Below are positions 1 through 7,348 of a DNA stretch of 10,027 bases, in pieces. Made by a program: the position numbers and the translations under genes. This stretch comes from Rodentolepis nana. Lineage: Eukaryota > Platyhelminthes > Cestoda > Cyclophyllidea > Hymenolepididae. The stretch covers positions 1-10,027 of the forward strand of contig UZAE01015097.1 of NCBI GenBank assembly GCA_900617975.1. The letters are read 5' to 3'. The notes under the pieces were generated by a model. That model was not told the DNA's origin. It searched no databases and worked only from the letters and a program-made list of their open reading frames with translations. Positions within the stretch are counted from its first letter, which is position 1. Each line of letters begins with the position of its first letter.

Positions 1-300
1 CGTATGCCTGCATGTCTGCTCGCCAGGATTGGGAGGTGCGCCGTACAACTCTGTGTGCAGTAACCGTACAAACAGTGACCAATCATCAACTTCTGTTTAA
101 CCTAATCCCCCATCCTGATCATGAGTAGCTCCCTGCGTGTACACACTTGATCCGCAATATACTAACTGAATAAACGTGCTCCGTGCTACACGTCTGTTTC
201 CTTTCATAGCTGGGCTATAGCTTAGTTGGTTCTGGGAGTCTAGCTAGATGTTGGAGAATCTGCCATAGAGATTTCTGAGTCAGTCAGGCTTTACTAGCGT
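1..300. other. Unassigned segment, possibly the end of an old repeat
   Basis: No coding region is recognisable here. The stretch is visibly less AT-rich than the following 2 kb. It carries an AATAAA hexamer at 169-174 followed by a C/T-rich stretch, which is the order seen near the 3' end of a polymerase II transcript or inside an LTR. At 218-230 the bases TAGCTTAGTTGGT match the tRNA/SINE A-box pattern, but I find no B box downstream and no tRNA fold. It could be part of an LTR element, a SINE or unique DNA. One window with no second copy cannot decide this. Confidence 0.25.
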
Positions 301-850
301 AGCAATCTGCTACAAACTCTTAAAAAATTGGGTAAATTAGAGTTAGAATTTTGCAAGCGCACTGCTTACCTAGAAATATTGAGTCCTAACGTTTCTTTAA
401 GCTTAAAGCAAAGATTCATTGGATTTTCCCCTAACCTTGAGATTGCCGTTCGTATATTTGGCCTTTTTTCAAAATGTCAGGCACAAGCTGTTTTTAATTA
501 CAATATGTGAAATTAATCATATATCACTTTTATTGCTTGCCCAACATTTGTTTCTAGGACACTGCAGAAGCTGGCTTGGTCATAACAATGGCGGTGATGC
601 CAACTCCTTTCTGAGAAGGTTTTCTAGTCCATACACTGTTCAAGAAGGGATCAGTTAAATGTCACTTGACAGAGTGTCGTCCCTAAAGGCGACATCAGGT
701 TCTGCTCTCCTTGCAACTGTATGCTTCCCCCCTCATAACCTCTTGTTGTTAAGGAAGTTGTTTCAGTGTTCTAAGTGTATCAAAGGCTTTGGTTACAGTC
801 GTACTCCAAAAGAACACTTGGTTTGTTTTCGCGATGGTGGGATTATTCTA
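301..850. other. No gene supported
   Basis: Three short open frames of 60 to 79 codons tile this stretch on the + strand. None contains a motif I recognise. They overlap each other or follow directly, and their composition (runs of L, F, S, C) is what AT-rich noncoding DNA gives by chance. No splice-bounded exon, RNA gene or repeat is evident. Confidence 0.4.
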
Positions 851-2494
851 TGAATCTATCTCGAAGCACTTAATAGTGCATCTGAAAAGAAGACCAAAAG
901 AAGCATAAAGAAAACGATCTAGTATATATGATTTATAAATGGACTTTCAATAAGTGATTATGGAAGGGCGACAACTATATTGTTGTACAAAATGGAACAT
1001 TTAATTAAAATTAAATGATTAGCTTAGTTTTCGATCTATCTACCTTTTTATTGATCATTGCAAAGTAATCAACATTTTCACTTTAAAATCTTATCTGAGT
1101 GGCCCATGATTTCGAAAAAAAATATCGAGTGGGGCAGTGCGATATTTACGTGGAGTTTCTGCGTATATTTGAAGGCTGCAAAGTTAATATATCCATGGCA
1201 GGCAATGTCTCGTGGATTTTGACTATTGAAAACAAAATTTTGGACATCTTATGTGACTTTTAGAGGCTCGTAACTTAATCTGATCATTATAAGAGACCCG
1301 AAGGAAACAACATCATTAGCAGATTGAGGTAGCAACCAATACTCTCAGATCTCACAAATACATAGAGTGAGGTTTTATTGGTCAATCGAGGATTTATCTA
1401 TTTGTCCTATTAATAAATGTCTGATCATTGTTTGGTTGCCAGATTGGCCAATAAATACAGAAGTGTGTTTCTCACAGGTGGTCTTACATATGAGTGCGAA
1501 TGTAGAAAAGAAATAATCGAAAACCCATTGAGCAATAAATGCAGCTTGTGCAATTCATTTGATTGAGTGCGAAACTTTTCTATTAAGGCCTCGGGTAATT
1601 CTTAGTTCAATCGAGATTTCAAAATCAACCATAATTATATAACTGAAAAATCTCATGTAAGGCATAAGATCTGCGCTAATAAACTAAATTGTACCCTTAG
1701 GAGGAGGCGCCATCAAGAAACCCGAGGATCATGGCATCAATATCTTTCTGAAATTATAATTCAAGCAATATTTCAAGGATAATGGAGTGCCAAACCACAA
1801 GAGTCAAATATTAAACCTTTATACTAGAATTACATGGTTTATTGCTGACGGTTTATCGAAGATGAGCTATTTTTAACGAAGCCGTACTATTAGTTAGTTA
1901 CTTCCAAAAACGAGTAGGTAGGTATGTGTGCGAAGGATAAAGCACATCCTCCCCCTCCCTCTCCCACCCGAAACAAAGCTATATTGATAGAGATTACGAT
2001 ATCCTCTAATGAGGACGATAATCTAATCTCATCTAGTAAGAGAAAATCTACCTTATCAATAATTATAACCTTACTCATTACCACCATCACAAATACTCTA
2101 ACGAAGTTGTTGTTCTTAATTGGGAAATAAAGAGCTAATATGTTACACTAAGATTTCAAAAATTCCATAATTAAAAAGCTACCTAAATACCATATTGTTT
2201 TAGTACAATTTTGTTAATGAGCTCTTATATTCTGCTTACGGTCAGAAAATTTCGCAAAGGTAGTAAAATGTCCGTATTTGCTAAAAAAACCTTTCAAGAG
2301 AAAACTGGAATAGAATTTGAAAAGTATTTTGAGTGGGGATGCAACTCGGTAAAATGTCCATCGGGATAAAATGCCCACCAAAGTGGGACTTGAACTATTT
2401 CACATGGTTATCGAAGTAATTTCAAAACATCGCGTGGTGATTTTTTCATCAATTGGGCCAAACGTAGAAAGTGATGTGAATTCTAATAGTTGAA
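851..2494. other. AT-rich intergenic DNA, nothing recognised
   Basis: About 1.6 kb with stops in every frame. The only visible peculiarities are a pyrimidine-rich run at about 1948-1970 (CCTCCCCCTCCCTCTCCC), which creates two overlapping but meaningless open frames on opposite strands, and two near copies of TAAAATGTCC at about 2265-2275 and 2350-2360. I see no coding, RNA or element signature. Confidence 0.5.
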
Positions 2495-3216
2495 ATGTGT
2501 TTATTAGTAATAACATCACAGGGAGCTGTCATAAGCTGCTCTCTTTTCAACTTCTTCATCAATGACATCGCTGAACTGGTATGGACAGTCACGGGCAACA
2601 GGTGCTTTCTTTATGGAGATGATCATGTACTGTGGCATTCCACCCCCCGCCCCCAAGAAGAACACTCACAAGAGGGCTTAAAGTGCCAAAATCATGCATT
2701 TAAGCTATCAGCAAACTGATGCGAGAATCAATGGTATTGTTATCATCACATTGAAAACTGCCTACCAAGCATTATCATTGGCTCACCACGGCAAAAATTT
2801 CACATTTGATATACAAGAATACTTCTCTAGAACAAACCCACTTGTCCACTAATCCCGGAGTGACACTTGACACCAAAATAACATGGAAAAATAAAACTTC
2901 AAAGTAGCAGAACGGGCCTCCAATAGACTGAACGTACTGAAGGGCCTCGATGGCAGCACGCTCAGCCCTAAACCAATAATGTTGTATTGCTGCGAGTCAC
3001 TCATTAGAGCCTCTGAGGTGATTCCCAAACCACTTGAGAAGAGACACAACCAGGCATTTCGACTAATTATTGGAGGGATAAAATAAGCAATTATTGTTTC
3101 AATGCTCCTGGTCACAGGATTCACCACAATACATTCATCGATCGGGGAGAAGTACTTGACCCTCTGTGAGAAAGTACTGCGCATTCCCAGCATCACATTC
3201 TGGAGCATCTAAAAAC
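2495..3216 (+). pseudogene. Reverse transcriptase fragment (palm and thumb) of the LINE polyprotein
   Basis: The fragment keeps the RT block QGAVISCSLFNFFIND (from about 2519), the equivalent of the usual QGxxxSPxLFNxxIND. It also has the catalytic box LYGDDHVLW (about 2610-2636), where the second box residue is Gly instead of the common Ala. It then hits a TGA near 2719. Downstream, after frame shifts, it resumes as GVTLDTKITWK (about 2860), a run from KVAERASNRLNVLKGLDGST, PIMLYCCESLIRASE (about 2970) and RLIIGGIK (about 3061), ending with LTLCEKVLRIP near 3190. A short stretch that normally lies between GST and KPIMLYC is missing, so there is an internal deletion as well. These blocks are typical of jockey-type LINE reverse transcriptases, which copy element RNA at a nicked target. 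This copy cannot encode an enzyme. Confidence 0.88.
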
Positions 3217-3421
3217 GCGAGTTGGCCTAAAGCAGAAACCAACAGAATTGAAGAAAATATTACAAACTACTAACGAACCATTTCTGAAAACCCATTAGTA
3301 GATAACGAAGTACACTTTTGCACTCAACTTCTTGACCATTATATGAAATCAGACACTCCACCAGATCAAATGCGATTGTTGACATTTGGAAAATCAGTGT
3401 AAACCTGTAGGTCAATGGCTC

Positions 3422-3813
3422 CAGGTCTTTACCGACGAGTCACACGTGGAAAACCAAGCAAATGTTGGTGCATGTGCTTACTCTGTACTAAAAATAGATC
3501 CGCTTTCGAAGAAGAAATAGAGGTCATTAAGATAGCATTAGGCCAATTGTGGTGACTGTATACGAAATGCGCCAGCTCAGTAATTATTTCGGACTCGCAG
3601 TCAATTGGAAACAGATAATCATTCAAAACAGCTGAGATACACGAGTGCAAAATCTGAGTTTATACTCTCAGAAAAAGCCAGAAATATTTCTTCGATGGAT
3701 CCCCGGACGCTGTGGGATTATTGACAATGAGCGCGATGAAAAAAGTCATGCTTGGGCAAACATTTTCGACATTCCACATTCCCTTGTAACTACGAAAATA
3801 ATCTTTTTCGTAT
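3422..3813 (+). pseudogene. RNase H domain remnant of the LINE polyprotein
   Basis: The four catalytic blocks of type I RNase H appear in order. They are VFTDES at 3425 (first Asp), EIEVIKIAL at about 3515 (Glu), VIISDSQS at about 3580 (second Asp), and WIPGRCGIIDNERD at about 3690, the equivalent of the usual GHxGIxGNExAD block. In the last block the His is Arg and a Gly is Asp. In-frame stops (for example TGA after the QLW near 3550) and at least two frameshifts separate the blocks. RNase H would remove element RNA from the RNA:DNA hybrid during retrotransposition. The remnant continues as HSLVTTKIIF and stops abruptly where the neighbouring element's 5' leader starts at 3814. Confidence 0.85.
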
Positions 3814-4161
3814 GGGGTGAGCGATAAGCTTACCTCCTCGTGGTCCATCCACGGCAACGTAAGCTCATACGGCAAGTCTATAAACTGGCAATTGACTTCT
3901 AACACCAAACTACTATTACCCAACTGCATGTTATATTCCACCACTCTCACAGTAATAATCTTACCTTTATTTCTACTTTGTGTCTGCCTCTTTTACATCT
4001 GTGAATCACTCTTCTGTTCCAACCCTTGGACTTTCTGCTACTTTGATGAACCTTCCTTCTGTGAAGCTCTCCACATCCTGTGACTTCGTCTGGTCCTCCC
4101 CTCCGTGAAGTCGATGGCAACAAATGGGCTAATGATAACTATCATAAACCCTGCCAGTTGA
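3814..4161 (+). mobile_element. Short non-autonomous derivative with LINE 5' leader and LINE 3' end
   Basis: The left 85-90 bases align with the 5' leaders of the copies at 4954 and 9354. All three start at a run of G, share CTTACCTCC and CGTGGT, and later share AGTCTAT and GACTTC. Similarity ends at GACTTC (about 3898), just before the place where the other copies have their ATG. About 215 pyrimidine-rich bases of unknown origin follow. The last 40 bases (4122-4161) then match the 3' end of the copy at 6938-6977, hairpin included. The result is an element of about 350 bp with the family's two ends and no enzyme, best read as an internally deleted or chimeric member mobilised in trans. It sits directly against the RNase H remnant, so it may have inserted into it. 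I found no convincing target duplication. Confidence 0.6.
4126..4151 (+). repeat. 3'-terminal stem-loop of the short LINE derivative
   Basis: ATGATA (4132-4137) and TATCAT (4140-4145) are perfect inverted repeats around a two-base loop. An outer GGG (4126-4128) can pair with CCC (4149-4151). The same structure ends the copy at 4954-6977. In several LINE families the reverse transcriptase recognises a 3' stem-loop in its template RNA; that role here is inference. Confidence 0.6.
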
Positions 4162-4953
4162 TATAAACAAATACTTATTCCGCATATAGAATATGCAATT
4201 ATTACTCTAACTTCTAGACCTTAATTCTTAATTATGTGTAAAACACTACTCAATTCGTTTGAGTACTCCAGTTTGAATTGGTAGCGTTAATAAATGCCTT
4301 TAGGCATTACCTAAACCAGGCAAAACTTTGCAAGATTTTGGAATGCAAAGAATCTGAACTTTGGAATGGTCAATCGTAACTTGCAGAAGCACTCCATTTT
4401 TAGCCGTGCAATTTAATTGTCTTTGCGCATTGAAAAATAGGCTCTAAGATTGAATTTTATTGGAAAATTTTATGAGTATAACTGATTTAGATAGCGTAAT
4501 CAGCAATCGCTTCAACAACTCCATTCCTGCTTCCAATGTTAATTCTTTGTGTCCCCTTCCATTTCATTGATGTCTAAATGTACTCCATAATTTGAACTAG
4601 TTTGGAAACATCTCTCCGAAATCTAAGTCCCACATATTACAACCGATTTCGTTCATCCCTGAGAGGAGGGCGAAGCAATGCTATGCAGTGAACTGAAGGT
4701 GCATTGTCAACGCCAAAAAAGATGATACTTCCGTCATTTCAGTGGCGGGTCAACCACCTTTTCGTTGTATTAACAAGGAAAGTGTGGAATACAACACAAA
4801 AATTAGATATCTACATATAATTAAAAAACACATACCCTGGAAGTAATCCAACCACCCCTCCAAAAGCAACTGCACTAAGTTTATGGTTTTTCTAAAAGAT
4901 GATAGAAATAAGCACACGATCTCCCAGTTTCTGAACAGTTAGTTTTGCAGTGA
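4162..4953. other. AT-rich spacer, nothing recognised
   Basis: Nearly 800 bases between two elements with no coding frame of note on either strand and no similarity that I can see to the other elements in the window. The right end carries one half of the direct repeat flanking the next element (4943-4953). Confidence 0.5.
4943..4953 (+). repeat. Left half of probable target-site duplication
   Basis: TTTTGCAGTGA here and TTTTGCAATGA at 6988-6998 differ at one base. The left copy ends exactly where the family's shared 5' end begins (4954). The right copy follows the element's 3' end after an A-rich tail (6978-6987). The 5' boundary was set independently by aligning three leaders, so the agreement supports a real duplication made on insertion. 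At 11 bp with one mismatch, chance is not excluded. Confidence 0.55.
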
Positions 4954-5055
4954 GGGTTGCATGATAACCTTACCTCCACGTGGTGCACCCTGGACAGCGT
5001 ATCTTCATACGACAAAAAGTCTATCACTCGGCATTTGATATGACTTCGATTTATT
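4954..5055 (+). promoter_or_regulatory. LINE 5' leader with probable internal promoter
   Basis: The leader is shared with 3814-3898 and 9354-9457. The common blocks are a G-rich start, GATA followed by CTTACCTCC, CGTGGTGCACCCTGGACA, AAAGTCTATC and GACTTCGAT, the last just before the ATG. Jockey-class elements carry their promoter inside the first tens of bases, using an initiator and downstream element. The block at about +14 to +42 is the best candidate because it is conserved while the bases around it drift. Promoter function is inferred from position and conservation. Confidence 0.5.
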
Positions 5056-6345
5056 ATGATTAGCTTGAAACAATACTATAAGAGAAATTGCCCTCGTCAG
5101 AGCGAATCACAACTTCTACAGATCCTTCAGTGGAATGCTGGAGGAATATCACAGGTCAAAAAGATCCAAATACAGAAAATCCTACAAACCTATGATGTAG
5201 ACATTTTCACAATTATGGAAGCTAACATTTCGGATGACAAACTGAAGTATTACCAATTCCCAGGTTACACCCTGTACAATCTACCTAAATACCGGCAAGT
5301 TGCAAGTGGAATTCTAACTGGAGTAAAAGAAGACCTCACCTCACACTACGACCTAATCAAAAGTATGGGCTCGACACAAGACAAATGTGAAATAATCAGA
5401 TTAAATGTTTGGAAATGTCAAAACCAATTCAAGATATATGCAGTCTATAATCCTCCCCAGAATCGTCCAAACTTTGACTTTCTGAACATCTCACACAAAA
5501 CTATAGTAGTAGGAGACTTCAACGCCCACTGCACCAGTTGGAGCTACAAGGATACAAACATAGCTGGAAAGGAAATTGAAGACATGCTAAACAGCAATAT
5601 TCTGGAACTTATTTATAGCAATGAGGATCCGGCTACATATTTGCACTACAATGGATCCAGAACAACTCCTGATTTACTCTTGGCTTCAAGCGACATCAGT
5701 GAGCACACACACCGCAAAATAATTGACGATCCTGGTTCTGGTCACAAACCAGTCATTGCTAGTATTACCATCGGCAGCAAAAGCATGTCAAGGAAAGTGC
5801 CAACTAAGCTATCATGGAACTTCAAGAAGGCTGACTGGCCTAGATTCACAAACCTTTTAGAGGATGAACTTCACACAAGTCCCCTCAACTTCAACCAACA
5901 TCCTGACAAACTTTGCACTGCTATCAAGAATATTGTGATCAGATGTGCAAAGAAAACTATTCCCAGAGGCAAAACTAAACACTATCGAGTGTTTTGGTCT
6001 AAACACCTTGAGGAACTGAAAAGAAAGAGGGACGCCCTTCGAAACACTGCTGATCAGACTGGAAGAACGGAAGACGTAAAAGCCTGGAGACGACAAACAG
6101 CTTTCCTAAGGCAAGCCATCTTACAAGCTAAACGGACTTCTTTCGACAAGTTCATCTCAAATATAAACTATCAAAGTGATAGACAACGCACTTTCAAATT
6201 TCTGAGAAACCTCCAAAACAACAGAGAAAGGCCCAAGAAAGAACCAATACGCTTAAACAGCAAATTNAGCTCGAACAAAGGAGAAACAGTGAACAGTAGC
6301 GCTCTCCGACACAGCCGACAGGCCAAGAATCGAAGCCGTTGCTGA
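5056..6345 (+). pseudogene. LINE endonuclease with pre-RT linker (truncated polyprotein)
   Basis: The open frame of about 429 codons starts with an ATG shared with the copy at 9458. Residues 20 to about 245 form an exonuclease-endonuclease-phosphatase fold, the enzyme that nicks target DNA to prime reverse transcription. Visible blocks are LQWNAGG (motif I), IFTIMEANIS (catalytic Glu), YAVYNPP, VVGDFNAH (catalytic Asp and Asn), RTTPDLLLAS and DPGSGHKPVIASI (the terminal Asp-His block, with Gly where Asp is usual). Residues 250-400 are the basic linker that precedes RT (FWSKHLEELKRKR and following), ending near SK. Beyond the N at 6267 the frame reads shifted, meaningless residues to a stop. 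The endonuclease itself has no stop or frameshift, which suggests a young insertion. The full enzyme cannot be made because RT is absent. Confidence 0.9.
6267..6267. other. Unresolved base at the point where RT and RNase H are missing
   Basis: This is the only ambiguous base in the window. Left of it lies the pre-RT linker; right of it lies sequence that belongs after RNase H, in another frame. The coincidence suggests either a true deletion breakpoint with poor base quality or a collapsed assembly gap where the repeat-rich middle of the element was lost. Confidence 0.7.
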
Positions 6346-6427
6346 GTTCAGACTACGTACTGGACACGATTGCCTGGCAAAACACCTTCACAGATTGGGA
6401 GTATCACTCAACCCACATACCCCTATG
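6296..6427 (+). pseudogene. LINE polyprotein C-terminal region, first part
   Basis: In the frame beginning at 6296 the sequence reads VALSDTADRPRIEAVAEFRL and then TGHDCLAKHLHRLGV. This is the segment that follows RNase H in jockey-like polyproteins (arginine-rich, then EAVAxFRL, TGHDCL and HLHRxG). A one- or two-base frame change after LGV puts the following PLCNL motif in another frame, and this frame ends at a TAA at 6428-6430. It is a broken remnant continuous with the repeats that follow. Confidence 0.75.
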
Positions 6428-6498
6428 TAACCTACATCAAAACACCTTCACAGATTGAGAGTATACACTCAACCCACATACTCTATGTAACCTACAGG
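6379..6498 (+). repeat. 60-bp direct duplication inside the LINE tail
   Basis: The bases from AAAACACCTTCACAGATTG (6379) to 6438 are repeated at 6439-6498 with few changes, for example GGGAGTATCACT against GAGAGTATACACT. Each unit covers the coding segment for KHLHR, THIPLCN and the start of the next repeat. It is a local tandem duplication at the left edge of the 39-bp array and looks like the same expansion process with a longer unit. Confidence 0.85.
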
Positions 6499-6830
6499 AG
6501 GAAATGGAGAAGTCCCACCTGTCTATGTGACCTACAGGAGGAAACGGAGAAGACCCACCATATGTAACCTACATGAGGAAATGGAGAAGACCCATCTGAT
6601 CTGTAACCTACAGGAGGAAATGGAGAAGACCCACCTGATGTGAAACCTACAGGAGGAAATGGAGAAGACCCATCTGATTCTCTACAGGAGAAAATGGAGA
6701 AGACCCACCTGATTCGGTGTTCAAAGGAGGAAATGGAGAAGACCCACCTGATTCGGTGTCTAGCCACTCAACCCACATACCCCTATGTAACCTACAGGAG
6801 GAAATGAAAAAGACCCACCTATTTCGGTGT
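6488..6830 (+). repeat. Minisatellite of about 39 bp derived from LINE coding sequence
   Basis: Eight units sit head to tail, starting at about 6488, 6528, 6565, 6604, 6643, 6682, 6721 and 6788. The core is CTACAGGAGGAAATGGAGAA followed by GACCCACCTGAT. Unit lengths are 37 to 40 bp except the seventh, which is 67 bp because it also includes the ACTCAACCCACATACCCC segment. The ancestral stretch encodes the Cys/His motif LCNLQEEMEKTHLIRC near the polyprotein C-terminus; the last unit keeps it followed by PAL. TGT occurs at both ends of that motif, which offers microhomology for the expansion. A CRISPR array is excluded because there are no spacers. Confidence 0.9.
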
Positions 6831-6977
6831 CCAGCTCTAAAGACAACGACGGAAACCCAGAGATATTGGGAGGCAAGAAGACAGCTAATGAACTGCTTAA
6901 TATGCGCTCCACACCAATGGGGAAAACTGAAGTCAACTAAGGGGCTGATGATAAATATCATAAAGCCTGCCATTTGA
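6717..6977 (+). pseudogene. LINE polyprotein C-terminus, last part
   Basis: The last array units and the unique sequence after them stay open in one frame: THIPLCNLQEEMKKTHLF, then RCPALKTTTETQRYWEARRQ, LMNC and about 29 more residues to a TGA at 6975-6977. The C...H...C followed by PAL is the terminal Cys/His motif of jockey-like polyproteins, thought to bind nucleic acid. The stop codon falls at the element's 3' end, so the 3' untranslated part is nearly absent and the hairpin lies inside the coding frame. The upstream ATG of this frame lies within the repeat array and is not a real start. Confidence 0.7.
6943..6967 (+). repeat. 3'-terminal stem-loop of the LINE copy
   Basis: ATGATA (6948-6953) pairs with TATCAT (6956-6961) around AA, and GGCT (6943-6946) pairs with AGCC (6964-6967). 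The counterpart at 4126-4151 keeps the inner stem and pairs GGG with CCC outside it, while the loop and linking bases differ. Conservation of pairing at the 3' end suggests the recognition structure for the element's reverse transcriptase. Confidence 0.65.
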
Positions 6978-6987
6978 AAAAACAACT

Positions 6988-6998
6988 TTTTGCAATGA
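6988..6998 (+). repeat. Right half of probable target-site duplication
   Basis: TTTTGCAATGA matches 4943-4953 at 10 of 11 bases and lies just after the A-rich tail of the element. Confidence 0.55.
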
Positions 6999-7207
6999 AC
7001 CTTTTTTAAAAAACACAGCAAAGCACGTACTAACGATGACGAACCCTAATCGAATAAACGTCCCTAACCAACCAATTAGAAAACAGAAACACCTTAACTC
7101 CGTCTCCACAAACGACCAATCATTTAAGAGCGTACGTGATTCATGAGTAAACAAGAGATTTTTAATAGCCCATTTATACATCAAACTTGCCTTTAATGAT
7201 AAAATGT

Positions 7208-7213
7208 TTTATT
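7208..7213 (-). promoter_or_regulatory. Poly(A) signal AATAAA for the MSL1-like gene
   Basis: On the minus strand AATAAA lies about 135 bases after the predicted stop codon at 7349-7351, in AT-rich sequence. The position fits a short 3' untranslated region for the upstream spliced gene. Confidence 0.55.
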
Positions 7214-7348
7214 GACATATATACATACCGACAGTACAATTTAAAACGAGAGTAAAAGAAAGCACCATCCAAGACAATAAATGATAATGACAATATGGGA
7301 GCAATAAAACTGATTCGAAAGTACAGATTTCTCAAGTGCACCCAAGCA

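Larger units (their letters stand above)
2495..3813 (+). mobile_element. Decayed 5'-truncated copy of a jockey-like LINE (RT and RNase H part)
   Basis: Recognisable LINE polyprotein sequence starts at about 2505 in the middle of the reverse transcriptase and runs through an RNase H domain to 3813. Reading needs several frame changes and passes stops, so it is dead. The endonuclease and N-terminal RT are missing, consistent with 5' truncation during target-primed reverse transcription. The right edge is sharp: at 3814 the family's 5' leader sequence begins. The C-terminal tail and 3' hairpin of this copy are therefore absent or were displaced by that second insertion. RT and RNase H are exactly the parts missing from the copy at 4954-6977, so I place it in the same broad family on order and style of motifs, not on direct overlap. 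Confidence 0.85.
4954..6987 (+). mobile_element. Jockey-like LINE copy, internally deleted but with both ends
   Basis: This copy runs from the conserved 5' start through a short leader, an open endonuclease frame and pre-RT linker, then an unresolved base at 6267. Immediately after comes C-terminal coding sequence that normally lies beyond RNase H, followed by a tandem array, the last coding segment and the 3' hairpin with an A-rich tail. The RT and RNase H (well over 1 kb in this class) are missing at the N. The endonuclease starts only 102 bases from the 5' end, so there is no room for a gag-like ORF1. The flanking 11-bp repeats fit retrotransposition. The element points towards the 3' end of the minus-strand host gene 230 bases away, so transcription of the two would converge. 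Confidence 0.85.

Noticed and set aside
211..260. Complete tRNA gene
   Set aside because: Only the 5' half resembles a tRNA; the D-stem does not close and no anticodon or T arm follows.
328..853. Three successive + strand open frames of 60-79 codons
   Set aside because: Short, mutually overlapping, without motifs or splice context; expected by chance.
1890..2130. Overlapping open frames on opposite strands over a CT-rich run
   Set aside because: Low-complexity translation caused by the pyrimidine tract; no homology recognised.
2849..3208. 119-codon minus-strand open frame
   Set aside because: It is the shadow of the decayed + strand reverse transcriptase, which has clear motifs.
3817..4083. 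88-codon + strand open frame across the short derivative
   Set aside because: It begins inside the noncoding LINE leader and its cysteine- and phenylalanine-rich sequence has no family motif.
3803..4185. Target duplication around the short derivative (CTTTTTCGTAT against CTTATTCCGCATAT)
   Set aside because: Needs several mismatches and gaps; too weak to claim.
6488..6830. CRISPR-like array (regular repeats of about 39 bp)
   Set aside because: The units are head to tail without spacers and are clearly derived from LINE coding sequence; the host is a eukaryote.
6492..7021. Minus-strand open frames rich in GGSSPFPPVG-like repeats
   Set aside because: They are the antisense of the + strand minisatellite; the repeat period of about 39 bp keeps any frame open and no start or family motif supports them.
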